Below are positions 7,823 to 20,059 of a stretch of DNA of 32,056 nucleotides, in pieces. The notes under the pieces were generated by a model. It ran no database searches and had not been told where the DNA came from. It was given only the letters and a program-made list of their open reading frames with translations. The first letter of the stretch is position 1, and the number at the start of each line of letters is the position of its first letter. The position numbers were made by a program, and so were the translations under genes. The stretch is from Alcanivorax sp. (lineage in GTDB: Bacteria > Pseudomonadota > Gammaproteobacteria > Pseudomonadales > Alcanivoracaceae), in contig NZ_NVWY01000046.1 in assembly GCF_002733835.1 (NCBI RefSeq), forward strand, positions 1 through 32,056, written 5' to 3'.

Positions 7823-7857
7823 TTTAACTCGCAGCTAGTAGCTAGTACCTCGTAGCT
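7823..7857. repeat. Degenerate heptad array, NNN-AGCT type, behind pcm
   Basis: Five consecutive 7-base units read TTTAACT, CGCAGCT, AGTAGCT, AGTACCT and CGTAGCT: a free triplet followed by a nearly fixed AGCT tetrad. The array ends 3 bases from the pcm stop codon (7861). It shares its tetrad and phase length with the perfect array at 7682-7769, so I read both as one element class. Confidence 0.65.
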
Positions 7858-7860
7858 GCC

Positions 7861-8523
7861 TTACCGCATCACCCCACGCTGGAACGGCACGAAGCGTACC
7901 GGGTCCAGGGTCTGGGTATGAAATTGATCCCCCTCGCGGTCAACCACGGTGAGAATTTGCTGGCGATCACCGCCAACCGGCATCACCAGGCGACCGCCGT
8001 CTGCCAGTTGAGACAGCAAACCGTCAGGAATATCCGCACGGGCGCACGCCGCGAGAATACCATCGAACGGCGCCTCCGCCTTCCAGCCAAAACCGCCATC
8101 CGCATGCTTGAGCTGCACCTTGGCCAGGCCCAGCTGCAATAGACGCTTGCGGGCCTGATCCTGCAGGGGGCGAATGCGTTCCACCGAATACAGCTCATCA
8201 CAAAACGGCGCCAGCACCGAGGTTTGATAACCGCAACCGGTGCCAATTTCCAATACCTTGCGCGGCTTGCCGTTGGCAATCAGCAGCTCGGTCATGCGGG
8301 CAACCACCCAGGGCTGGGAAATGGTTTGCCCATGACCGATCGGCAAGGCGGTATCATCATAGGCCTGATGCGCCAGGGCTTCTTCGATAAACAGGTGTCG
8401 TGGTGTATTGCGGATGGCATCCAGTACGCGCTCGTCCTGAATACCGGCGTCACGCAAGCGCTGCACTAACCGATCCCGGGTCCGTGCAGACGTCATGCCG
8501 ATGCCGCTGAGTTGGATATCCAT
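7861..8523 (-). CDS. pcm: Protein-L-isoaspartate O-methyltransferase
   Basis: Pcm methylates isoaspartyl residues formed in ageing proteins, using S-adenosylmethionine, and so starts their repair in the cytoplasm. The 220-residue product has the family signature HGQTISQPWVVARMTE (residues about 63-78) and the SAM-binding motif VLEIGTGCGYQTSVLA (about 89-104), followed by the acidic YSVERI strand. A second ATG nine codons in (8496) is a possible alternative start; neither has a strong ribosome site. It begins 26 bases after truD. The surE gene that normally separates truD and pcm is not there. Two heptad arrays follow its stop. Confidence 0.93.
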   Translation of the reverse strand: MDIQLSGIGMTSARTRDRLVQRLRDAGIQDERVLDAIRNTPRHLFIEEALAHQAYDDTALPIGHGQTISQPWVVARMTELLIANGKPRKVLEIGTGCGYQTSVLAPFCDELYSVERIRPLQDQARKRLLQLGLAKVQLKHADGGFGWKAEAPFDGILAACARADIPDGLLSQLADGGRLVMPVGGDRQQILTVVDREGDQFHTQTLDPVRFVPFQRGVMR

Positions 8524-8548
8524 CTGTGTTCGTTTGCCTCAATGCGAG

Positions 8549-9604
8549 TCAATCAGCCGGTGAACTGATCAGCTCTGCCATTACTGTCGTGGCAAAAGCG
8601 CCTGTGGGTAGCGTAAACGCCAGCTCCAGGCAGTCTTCCCCTTCCCTTTCCGGGTCTGTATGCCAGACCCACTGCAAGTCCCGTACCGGCAGCCTTGTGC
8701 TACGGCGGGCTTCTTCTACCTTGATCTGGCGCAGGCCCTCTATCACCGGGGCGTGGGGCGCCAGGATCTGCTGCTCCAGTTCATTACAGGGGCCAGATGA
8801 TGCCATGCCGGGCAAGCCGGGCAAAGGGGCGGTGGGGTGCACTTCCCCGCTCGCCACCCGCTCCACCGCGTTGCAATCGTCATCGGCCATGAACAACCCG
8901 CGGCTGCCTTCCGGTTGCAAAATATCGCCGGCCAGCATTCTGTTCCAGCAATCGCGACGTACCCGTTCAGCCAATACCTGATTGAACAGATTGCTGCGCA
9001 CGGCGGACAACCACATGCCCCGCAACGCTTTCTTGCGTGGTGCTTCCCCGCCCAGCAACCATTCGGTGCCACGCACCAGATTCCCGGCTCCCCGACCAAA
9101 ACGTTGTTCGCCGAAATAATTCGGAACGCCTTCCGCCATGATGGCGTGCAGCTGGGTCTCCATTGCTTCCCGGTCGCCCTGGAAAGCCGTGACGCGCAAC
9201 CGAAAGTCGTTGGCACGATGGGTGCCACGGTTGAGTTTGCGGCGGTGACGACCGGCTTGCAGTACCGTCAGGCCTTCGGGCCAATTGAACTCCGGATCGT
9301 CCTTGCCCGGCAAATGCAGGCTGAACCATTGCCGGGTCACCGCATGTTTATCTTTCAGACCGCTGTAGCCCACTGATAAACGATGAACGCGGGCCTGCTT
9401 GGCGAGCAGCATGGCCACGTCTTCGGTATTCCAGCCGGTTTTTTCAATTTCCAGCCAGAGGTGTTCACCCTGGCCTTCCGGCGTCACGTGCATTTGCTCC
9501 GCGACGTAAAAGTCGTCTGGCCGTGCCTTTAATACACCCTGGCACACCGGGCCCCCATGGGCGCAGGGCAAGGCTTCACGGGTCATGTCGGACACGGCAG
9601 TCAC
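8549..9604 (-). CDS. truD: tRNA pseudouridine(13) synthase TruD
   Basis: TruD converts U13 of tRNA-Glu to pseudouridine. The 351-residue product carries the family motif [14 protein letters not shown], with catalytic Asp at residue 85 (E. coli Asp80), and the later [10 protein letters not shown] motif. I accept the GTG start at 9604: it overlaps the ispF stop by 4 bases (GTGA) and has GGAG 9 bases upstream, whereas the ATG six codons inside has no ribosome site. Length is normal for the family. It belongs to the ispD-ispF-truD-pcm run and is probably translated by coupling to ispF. Confidence 0.93.
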   Translation of the reverse strand: MTAVSDMTREALPCAHGGPVCQGVLKARPDDFYVAEQMHVTPEGQGEHLWLEIEKTGWNTEDVAMLLAKQARVHRLSVGYSGLKDKHAVTRQWFSLHLPGKDDPEFNWPEGLTVLQAGRHRRKLNRGTHRANDFRLRVTAFQGDREAMETQLHAIMAEGVPNYFGEQRFGRGAGNLVRGTEWLLGGEAPRKKALRGMWLSAVRSNLFNQVLAERVRRDCWNRMLAGDILQPEGSRGLFMADDDCNAVERVASGEVHPTAPLPGLPGMASSGPCNELEQQILAPHAPVIEGLRQIKVEEARRSTRLPVRDLQWVWHTDPEREGEDCLELAFTLPTGAFATTVMAELISSPAD

Positions 9605-10083
9605 TGGCTCTCCAGCAGCACCACGGCCTGCACCGCTATGCCTTCCTTGCGACCGGTAAAACCCAGCTTTTCCGTGGTCGTTGCCTTGACCGATACCTGA
9701 CCCGGCTCACACTGCAGCAATTCGGCGATGCGTTCACGCATGCCGGCAATGTGCGGCGCCAGCTTGGGTGCCTGGCAGATCACCGTCAGGTCTGCATTAC
9801 CCAGCCGCCAGCCGGCGTCCAGAATGGATGAATAGATGGCGGTCAGCAGCTGACCGGAATCAGCACCTTGCCATTGCGGGTCAGTGTCCGGGAAATAGTG
9901 GCCAATGTCCCCCAGCGCCAAGGCGCCAAGCAAGGCATCGGATAACGCATGCAACGCCACATCGCCATCGGAATGCGCCTTGAGGCCGTGGCTGTGGGGA
10001 ATGGCAATACCACCGAGCATGACATGATCGCCCTCATCGAAGGCATGGACGTCAAACCCCTGACCAATACGCACGCTCACCAC
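9601..10083 (-). CDS. ispF: 2-C-methyl-D-erythritol 2,4-cyclodiphosphate synthase
   Basis: IspF makes MEcPP from CDP-ME 2-phosphate, with loss of CMP, in the MEP isoprenoid pathway; it is a cytoplasmic trimer. The 160-residue product has the metal-binding Asp11 and His13 in GQGFDVHAF and His45 in [17 protein letters not shown], plus the [13 protein letters not shown] motif near the C-terminus. The start is GTG, backed by AAGGAG 6 bases upstream, and overlaps the ispD stop by 7 bases. It stands directly after ispD, the preceding-but-one step of the pathway; dxr lies at the far right of the window. Confidence 0.95.
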   Translation of the reverse strand: MVSVRIGQGFDVHAFDEGDHVMLGGIAIPHSHGLKAHSDGDVALHALSDALLGALALGDIGHYFPDTDPQWQGADSGQLLTAIYSSILDAGWRLGNADLTVICQAPKLAPHIAGMRERIAELLQCEPGQVSVKATTTEKLGFTGRKEGIAVQAVVLLESQ

Positions 10084-10799
10084 GGTTCTCCTTCGCTGCT
10101 GTCATCACTCTGCTGCCGGCTCAGATAAAAGCGGGCCAGTGGCAGATCGTCGGGGACGGTTATCTTGATATTGTCGCTGTGACCGGCGACCAGGCCAGGC
10201 TGCCAACCATCACGTTCCATGGCTGACGCTTCATCGGTAATGGTGGCGAGATCACCCTGTAATGCCGCCAGCAGCGCCTGGGCCGGGAAGAGTTGAGGTG
10301 TCAGCGCCCGCCAGATATGCGCACGATCCAGCGTGGCCGCAATGTGCTTTTCCTCTGCGGCCTGCTTGATGGTATCCACCACCGGCAAGGCGAGAATGGC
10401 ACCCTGGGGGCCGGTCTGGTCCAGCAGACTCTGAATATCCGAGAGCCGGATCAGCGGGCGCGCCATGTCGTGCACCAGCACCCAGGCGTCAGCGCCGCCC
10501 TCATCCAGCACGGCCGCAACGCCGTTGCGTACCGAGTCGGCCCGGGTATCACCACCGGCCACCGTCTGGATACGTGGGTGGCCGGAGACCGCCAGCGTGG
10601 GCCACCAGGGGTCGTCAGCGGACACCGCCACCACCACTTTGTGGATCGGCGCGAACGAGAGCAATCGATTCAGGGTGTGTTCGGCCAGGGTTTGGCCGGC
10701 CAGGGAAAGATACTGCTTGGGAAAACCCGCGCCCATTCGGCTTCCCACCCCGGCAGCAGGAACCACGGCATACAGCGGGCCGGAAATAACAGGATTCAC
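10077..10799 (-). CDS. ispD: 2-C-methyl-D-erythritol 4-phosphate cytidylyltransferase
   Basis: IspD couples MEP to CTP to give CDP-methylerythritol, the third step of the MEP pathway. The 240-residue product shows the nucleotide-binding loop [18 protein letters not shown] (residues 14-31), VHDMARPL (about 128-135) with its conserved Asp-Ala-Arg-Pro, and TDEASAMER (about 189-197). The start codon is GTG, overlapping the ftsB stop by 4 bases (GTGA), with no strong ribosome site, so coupled translation is likely. ftsB-ispD-ispF is a standard gammaproteobacterial order. Confidence 0.95.
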   Translation of the reverse strand: MNPVISGPLYAVVPAAGVGSRMGAGFPKQYLSLAGQTLAEHTLNRLLSFAPIHKVVVAVSADDPWWPTLAVSGHPRIQTVAGGDTRADSVRNGVAAVLDEGGADAWVLVHDMARPLIRLSDIQSLLDQTGPQGAILALPVVDTIKQAAEEKHIAATLDRAHIWRALTPQLFPAQALLAALQGDLATITDEASAMERDGWQPGLVAGHSDNIKITVPDDLPLARFYLSRQQSDDSSEGEPW

Positions 10800-11164
10800 T
10801 CGGTGCCCCGGGGCTGTTCAAGAATCAGGAAAAAGGTTTCTCCGTTACGAACCATACCCAGGTCCTTGCGTGCGATTTCTTCAATCGCTTCTGTACCTTG
10901 TTTCAGGTCGTTCACGTCAGCGGCCATGAGACGATTGCGTTCTGCCAGCTTGGCATTGCTTTCTTTCAGCACGGCCACGTCTTTTTTCAACGCGGCCACA
11001 TGGCGAAGGCTGCCTTCACCAAACCACAACCGAACCTGCAGGCCCAAAAACAGCAGCGCCAGCAATGCCAGAGCGACTTGCCGGGCAGGTGACAGTTTCA
11101 GTGTCATCCGCTCGACGTTGCCCTTGCTGTTGCCGGCGCTGGATTTTGCCTTGGGGGCTGGCAT
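10796..11164 (-). CDS. ftsB: Cell division protein FtsB
   Basis: FtsB is a bitopic inner-membrane protein that with FtsL and FtsQ activates septal peptidoglycan synthesis. One membrane segment (about residues 28-42, VALALLALLFLGLQV) leads into the conserved RLWFGEGSLRH and then a periplasmic coiled coil (LKKDVAVLKESNAKLAERN), ending with ARKDLGMVRNGETFF, which is diagnostic. The frame opens with an ATG three bases after the eno stop; this adds a basic 19-residue extension relative to E. coli. A second ATG at 11107 would give the usual short cytoplasmic tail. Neither has a clear ribosome site, so the start is uncertain. Confidence 0.92.
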   Translation of the reverse strand: MPAPKAKSSAGNSKGNVERMTLKLSPARQVALALLALLFLGLQVRLWFGEGSLRHVAALKKDVAVLKESNAKLAERNRLMAADVNDLKQGTEAIEEIARKDLGMVRNGETFFLILEQPRGTE

Positions 11165-11167
11165 CGC

Positions 11168-15365
<4,198 letters not shown>

Positions 15366-17267
15366 TCAGGGCTTCTCACATGCCGCCAGCACATCGGCAA
15401 AAGGCGCGTCGATCAGCGATGCAAACGCGGAATGCCGGCCCAGACGGGCACGGCTGGCTCGGGGGCTGCTGATACCACAAAGAAAGCGCGCCAGTTGCCG
15501 GGGCGTGGCCAGCGCCCCATGCCCTTCCTGTCTCACTGCCTGAATCACCGCCGCGTCAGGCACACGGCGATGGCGTGCCGTCATGGGCCAATGCTCGCCC
15601 TTGCAATGGCTGCACTGCCCACAGGGTTCGGGCAAGCGTTCGCCAAAATAGCTCACCAGGGCCTGCTGGTAACAGCCCTTGCCCTCAGCCCAGTCACACA
15701 CTTGCTGCAGCCGCTGGATATCCCGTTGTTCGCGCACGCCAAACTGCTCTTCCATTCTGGCGGTCAGCGCCTGAGGCTCCTGCGGGCGCTGCAACATCCG
15801 GTATCCCTGGCGCACCCCGGCCACACGCAGCTCAATCATCCCCTGCTGTTCCAGATAACCCAGCGCCTTGAGGATGCGAAGCCGGTCAACCTGCAGCTCT
15901 GCGGCAGCATCAATGGGCTTCAGGGTCAGCCAGGTGCGCCCTTGCTTCCCGGTCGCGAAGACCCGCTGCAGGAAGTCGGCTCTTTCATCATTGAATTGAC
16001 TAATCACGTCATCCCGGGACGTCCGGAAAGCCAGCTTGTACTCCGTATAAAATGGCGCCGTGGCGCGAACCACCCCTTCCAGCTCCAGATAGGTCAGCAG
16101 TGTGTTGATCACCAGAGGACGCACATCGAACTGCCCGGATAATTCATGCACAGACAGGTCGAATTGCTCGGGCCGGGCCACCAGCCAGTTGATCAACCCC
16201 GCAAGCGATGCGCCGTCCGGGGTATCCCCGTAACTGAAATTCTCCAATACGGTCAGATCGTCCGAACCGGCCAGCAATACACACTCGGAGGGTTTGCCAT
16301 CCCGCCCTGCCCGGCCGATTTCCTGCATGTAGTTTTCCAGGGACTTGGGCAGGTTGTAGTGATAAATCGCGCGAATATCGGCCTTGTCGATGCCCATGCC
16401 GAACGCGATGGTGGCAACGACAATATTCCCCTGCCCAGCCATAAAAGTTTCCTGCACCCGGTGGCGCTCGTCATCCTTCAGCCCCGCATGATATGCCTGC
16501 GCCGGCAGCCCCTGCGCCTGCAGGAACCCGGCCACCTGTTCGGCGGTTTTCTGCAAAGTGACATAAACGATGGCCGGCTCCGATGGCCGGGACTGCAATG
16601 CCGCCAACAATGCCTGATCCCGTTCGGAGGCATTGTGGGGCCGAATATTCAGCGCCAGATTGGGGCGGAAAAAGCCAGTCTGAACATGATCTTCCCGGGC
16701 AATGGAAAAACTGTCGCAGATCTGCTTCGCCACCTGGGGAGTGGCCGTCGCGGTCAGTGCCAACACCCTGCCCACATTGAGATCGCCGGCAAGCTGCGCC
16801 AACTTCAGATAATCCGGGCGAAAATTATGCCCCCATTCAGAAACACAGTGCGCTTCATCCACCGCCATCATGCTGATCGACAGCCGCTTCAAACGCGCCA
16901 GAAACCGCTCATTGGCCAGGCGCTCCGGCGCCACGTACAACAGCTTGATACTACCGTCATCCAGCCCCCGGTAGACACTCTGTAATTGCTCTGCATCCAC
17001 GCTGGAATCCAGCCGCGCGGCAGCAATACCCAGCCGGTGAAGCTGATCCACCTGGTCTTTCATCAATGCAATCAGCGGCGACACCACCAGGGTCACACCA
17101 CTGAACATCAACGCCGGCAATTGGTAACACAGGCTTTTACCGCCGCCAGTGGGAAACACTGCCAGCGCCGAACGCCCGGCCAGCAATGCGTCGATAACTG
17201 CCTGCTGCCCGGGGCGAAAGGCCTGAAGCTGAAAGGTCTGCTGCAAATGTTGCTGAAGGGCCTGCAT
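15366..17267 (-). CDS. recQ: RecQ family ATP-dependent DNA helicase, variant domain order
   Basis: This 633-residue 3'-5' DNA helicase has Walker A FPTGGGKS (38-45), DEAH box 137-140 and motif VI QEIGRAGRDG (315-324). The zinc module, C-x16-C-x2-C-x2-C at Cys532, 549, 552 and 555, lies some 208 residues after motif VI, whereas in E. coli RecQ it follows within about 50. The intervening 350-530 segment contains winged-helix-like stretches (LQVDRLRILKALGYLEQQGM). The last 78 residues do not look like an HRDC domain. So it is a full-length RecQ relative with the zinc and winged-helix modules in swapped order. AAGGGAG precedes the ATG. It interrupts the usual tilS-pyrG adjacency and has its own non-coding flanks, suggesting insertion as a unit. 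Confidence 0.88.
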   Translation of the reverse strand: MQALQQHLQQTFQLQAFRPGQQAVIDALLAGRSALAVFPTGGGKSLCYQLPALMFSGVTLVVSPLIALMKDQVDQLHRLGIAAARLDSSVDAEQLQSVYRGLDDGSIKLLYVAPERLANERFLARLKRLSISMMAVDEAHCVSEWGHNFRPDYLKLAQLAGDLNVGRVLALTATATPQVAKQICDSFSIAREDHVQTGFFRPNLALNIRPHNASERDQALLAALQSRPSEPAIVYVTLQKTAEQVAGFLQAQGLPAQAYHAGLKDDERHRVQETFMAGQGNIVVATIAFGMGIDKADIRAIYHYNLPKSLENYMQEIGRAGRDGKPSECVLLAGSDDLTVLENFSYGDTPDGASLAGLINWLVARPEQFDLSVHELSGQFDVRPLVINTLLTYLELEGVVRATAPFYTEYKLAFRTSRDDVISQFNDERADFLQRVFATGKQGRTWLTLKPIDAAAELQVDRLRILKALGYLEQQGMIELRVAGVRQGYRMLQRPQEPQALTARMEEQFGVREQRDIQRLQQVCDWAEGKGCYQQALVSYFGERLPEPCGQCSHCKGEHWPMTARHRRVPDAAVIQAVRQEGHGALATPRQLARFLCGISSPRASRARLGRHSAFASLIDAPFADVLAACEKP

Positions 17268-17340
17268 GGCACTCCCTTTTCGGCTGGGGTTGAAGACGCA
17301 AGAGATTCGGGATCAGTCAGCGCAAGTCTGGCAGAGGAGG

Positions 17341-17407
17341 AATACTGAAACGAGCAGGCGTTTCGTATTTTACTGTGCGCCAGAACGGACAACTCCCGGC
17401 GCCGGGA
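17341..17407. other. Two inverted repeats in the tilS-recQ spacer
   Basis: GAAACG (17347-17352) pairs with CGTTTC (17359-17364), extended by AATAC (17341-17345) with GTATT (17365-17369) past one bulged base: an 11-bp stem with a 6-base loop. TCCCGGCGCCGGGA (17394-17407) is a perfect 14-base palindrome 20 bases beyond the tilS stop. The second may help end tilS transcripts but has no T-run; the first lies near a TAAAAT (-10-like, minus strand, 17367-17372) and may be a recQ operator or leader hairpin. Confidence 0.4.
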
Positions 17408-17426
17408 TTACATGCGGGAAGGCTTG

Positions 17427-18728
17427 CTAGTGTGACATTGCGGTTGAAGGTAACAAATACCAGCGCTCACTATTGTCACTCTCTTCACCATCGGCCAGCC
17501 CCACCAATGGCACACTCACCACATCCCCATCACGGAACAGCAATGGCCACTGCCGCCGCTGCCAGGGCGGCACGCCCGCCGCGCGCCAGAGTTCCTTGAT
17601 CTGTTGATGCAGTCCATGACGCCGCACGGCCAGAGAACCGGACAAAGCCCTGAGCTGCAGATTACCCGGTGGACGAAGCACCCAAATGTCTCCCTCACCA
17701 CCTTGCTTTGACCAATGCCAGTGGGGCAAGGTCGGCGGCGGCGTCCCTTCCAGCCAGAGCACATCGCCCTGCCAGGGCTGAAAGGCCTCACGTGAAGCCA
17801 GATACAAGGCTCCACGGTACAAGCGCGCCGCGTAGCCACCCCACTCCACCCGCGCCTGGCTATCCACCGCAGCCAGATGCAGCAGACGCAACTGTTCAAG
17901 CACCGCCGCACTGGGCGCGGTGACCCGGTTTTGCTGTAGCCACCAGCGCAGCACATTGCGCTGCCGCGCCAGAGACAAATCCGCCAAATCGGTCAGAGGA
18001 AAAGACGCTCCGGCCACGCCAAGGTTATCCGCATCCTGTTGCGCAATTTCACTGATCAGCTCACTGGCTTCAGCCATGTGGTCTGCCGCCCGGGCAAGCG
18101 TGGCATCGGCGCCGGGCCAGCGATCACGCAGTGCCGGTAGAATAGTGTGGCGCAGATAATTACGGCGCAGGGACTGATCCTGATTGCTGGGATCTTCGCG
18201 CCAGTTTAGCGATAACGCCGCTCCCCAGCTCTCCAGCGTCTGGCGGCCAACCCCTAACAACGGCCGCCAAAGGGGCACACCTTGTTGCTGACTGTGCTCA
18301 CGCATGGCCGATAGCCCCTGCACACCCGCTCCGCGCAGCAGCCGGAACAGCAGGGTTTCCGCCTGATCATTGCGATGGTGGGCCATCACCAGTGTTGCGC
18401 CCTGGGCGCGCGCCAGCGGCAATAGCACACTATAACGGGCCTCACGGGCACCGGCTTCGAGCCCGTTGGCCATATCGACAGCCACCTTTTCAATAGCGAG
18501 CGGGATACCTTGCTGGTCCGCCAGCGACTGGCAAAAACGCGACCAGCCCTGGCTATCGGCCTGCAATTGATGGTCAATATGAACAGCGGAGAGACGCGGG
18601 CCCAGGCCCGCTTTGATCAGGAGATGAAGCAACAGGCAGGAGTCCAGACCGCCACTGAGGGCCAGCAGCAGAGGCCCGTCGGGGGCCTGTTCAGCCAGCG
18701 ACTGGCTGAACCCGGCAGCATCGGACAT
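17427..18728 (-). CDS. tilS: tRNA(Ile)-lysidine synthetase
   Basis: TilS attaches lysine to C34 of the AUA-reading tRNA-Ile2, changing its decoding and charging identity; it is essential in most bacteria. The 433-residue product has the PP-loop SGGLDS at residues 25-30, HIDHQLQADS, MAHHRNDQAETLLFRLLRG and the RNYLRHTILPAL motif, followed by the TilS substrate-binding and C-terminal domains. The ATG is two bases past the accA stop with no ribosome site of its own, so it is probably translated by coupling. The C-terminal region is diverged, as usual in this family. Confidence 0.94.
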   Translation of the reverse strand: MSDAAGFSQSLAEQAPDGPLLLALSGGLDSCLLLHLLIKAGLGPRLSAVHIDHQLQADSQGWSRFCQSLADQQGIPLAIEKVAVDMANGLEAGAREARYSVLLPLARAQGATLVMAHHRNDQAETLLFRLLRGAGVQGLSAMREHSQQQGVPLWRPLLGVGRQTLESWGAALSLNWREDPSNQDQSLRRNYLRHTILPALRDRWPGADATLARAADHMAEASELISEIAQQDADNLGVAGASFPLTDLADLSLARQRNVLRWWLQQNRVTAPSAAVLEQLRLLHLAAVDSQARVEWGGYAARLYRGALYLASREAFQPWQGDVLWLEGTPPPTLPHWHWSKQGGEGDIWVLRPPGNLQLRALSGSLAVRRHGLHQQIKELWRAAGVPPWQRRQWPLLFRDGDVVSVPLVGLADGEESDNSERWYLLPSTAMSH

Positions 18729-18730
18729 GG

Positions 18731-19702
18731 TTATTCGTCAGCGGGATCGCTGGTCACGTTGCCGTAGCTCATCAGGCGCTCGTAACGGCGGTCGATCAGC
18801 GCATCCATGTCCATGGCGCGCAGCGATTCCAGCTGGGTTTCCAGCGCCTTGCGAACGGCGTCCGCGGCCTGGTCGTGATCACGGTGAGCGCCGCCCAACG
18901 GCTCCTTGATCACTTGGTCCACGATGCCGAGTTCATGCAGCCGGCCGGCCGTCAGGCCCATGGCTTCCGCCGCTTCCGGGGCCTTGTCGGCACTGCGCCA
19001 GAGAATCGAGGCACAGCCTTCCGGGGAAATCACCGAATAGGTGGAGAATTCCAGCATCTGCAAATGGTCGCAGACACCGATGGCCAGGGCGCCGCCAGAC
19101 CCGCCCTCGCCAATGACGGTGGCGATAATCGGGGTTTTCAGCTGGGACATCACACGCAGGTTGCGGGCGATGGCTTCCGACTGACCACGTTCTTCCGCAT
19201 CAATACCCGGAAAGGCACCGGGAGTATCAATAAAGGTGAGTACCGGCAGCTTGAAACGTTCGGCCATTTCCATCAGGCGCAGCGCCTTGCGGTATCCCTC
19301 CGGTTTCGGCATACCAAAATTACGGCGCACCTTCTCTTTCACTTCGCGACCTTTCTGGTGGCCAATCACCATTACTGGTTGGCCCGCCAAACGCGTCATA
19401 CCGCCGATAATGGCCGGGTCGTCGGCAAAGGCACGATCACCATGCAGCTCATCGAAATCGGTAAAGATCCGCTTGATGTAGTCCAGCATGTAGGGGCGCT
19501 TGGGGTGTCGGGACAGCTGGGAAATTTGCCAGGAGCTGAGGCCGCGGAAGATGCTTTCGGTGAGCGTAATGCTTTTTTCCTGCAGCTTGGCCACTTCCTC
19601 GGAAATGTTCACCTCGCTGCCACTGCCTACCAAACGCAATTCCTCGATTTTCGCTTCCAGGTCGGCAATCGGTTGTTCAAATTCGAGGAAATTGGGATTC
19701 AT
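18731..19702 (-). CDS. accA: Acetyl-CoA carboxylase, carboxyltransferase subunit alpha
   Basis: AccA with AccD transfers carboxyl from biotin-BCCP to acetyl-CoA, giving malonyl-CoA for fatty acid synthesis. The 323-residue product is full length: [18 protein letters not shown] at the start, [49 protein letters not shown] and the [12 protein letters not shown] oxyanion loop, then [14 protein letters not shown]. It follows dnaE after a 356-base gap, whereas relatives usually have a short spacer. Only a weak AGG is seen before the ATG. Confidence 0.97.
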   Translation of the reverse strand: MNPNFLEFEQPIADLEAKIEELRLVGSGSEVNISEEVAKLQEKSITLTESIFRGLSSWQISQLSRHPKRPYMLDYIKRIFTDFDELHGDRAFADDPAIIGGMTRLAGQPVMVIGHQKGREVKEKVRRNFGMPKPEGYRKALRLMEMAERFKLPVLTFIDTPGAFPGIDAEERGQSEAIARNLRVMSQLKTPIIATVIGEGGSGGALAIGVCDHLQMLEFSTYSVISPEGCASILWRSADKAPEAAEAMGLTAGRLHELGIVDQVIKEPLGGAHRDHDQAADAVRKALETQLESLRAMDMDALIDRRYERLMSYGNVTSDPADE

Positions 19703-20058
19703 ATTCTGAGCCTGTTCAAGGTGTTATCAGCATGCGCCCGGACCAGAATGGCCGTTCCCTGGCGCCAACAAGGCAGAAACGCTACGCCGGGGATCCCCAA
19801 ACGCAACCTGCCCATAAAAGAATGCAACAAGTGTAGCCGCAACCCAATGACAACGTCGAGAGATGGCCGACATGGCTAGGTTGCAAACTGTTTCAAAGGG
19901 AGACGCTGCACGCATCAGGCTTCACGCAACAACGCGGGAGCGCATCGAACATAAAGAACGGCCCTGCGTCGCTCCCAAGCACCTAAGTCGCGGACTCTGA
20001 CACCTCCACTACTGCGCAGCTTTCTCGTGTTGAAGCGTGCTGCGTGGTGCGTCTAGCG
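19703..20058. other. Non-coding stretch between dnaE and accA (356 bases)
   Basis: No gene is supported here. The part next to dnaE is a heptad array (separate entry). GGGAGCG (19936-19942) and CGCTCCC (19970-19976) form a 7-bp inverted repeat with a 27-base loop and no T-run. The accA promoter presumably lies here; TTGAAA (minus strand, 19891-19896) resembles a -35 box without a clear -10. A 62-codon open frame (19727-19915, minus) shows no recognisable features. Confidence 0.45.
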
Positions 20059-20059
20059 T
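20032..20059. repeat. Degenerate heptad array, NNN-GCGT type, at the dnaE stop
   Basis: Four consecutive 7-base units on the plus strand read GAAGCGT, GCTGCGT, GGTGCGT and CTAGCGT: free triplet plus fixed GCGT. The last base is part of the dnaE stop codon (TAA, 20059-20061), so the array begins exactly where dnaE ends. Same design as the arrays behind pcm. Confidence 0.6.

Noticed and set aside
7682..7857. Heptad arrays as a CRISPR array
   Set aside because: The unit is only 7 bases with no 25-40 base repeats or spacers, and no cas genes are present.
19727..19915. A 62-codon minus-strand frame before accA
   Set aside because: No ribosome site or recognisable domain; one Ala/Val/Phe stretch is not enough to call a membrane peptide.
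19936..19976. Inverted repeat GGGAGCG/CGCTCCC as a dnaE terminator
   Set aside because: The loop is 27 bases and no T-run follows on the minus strand.
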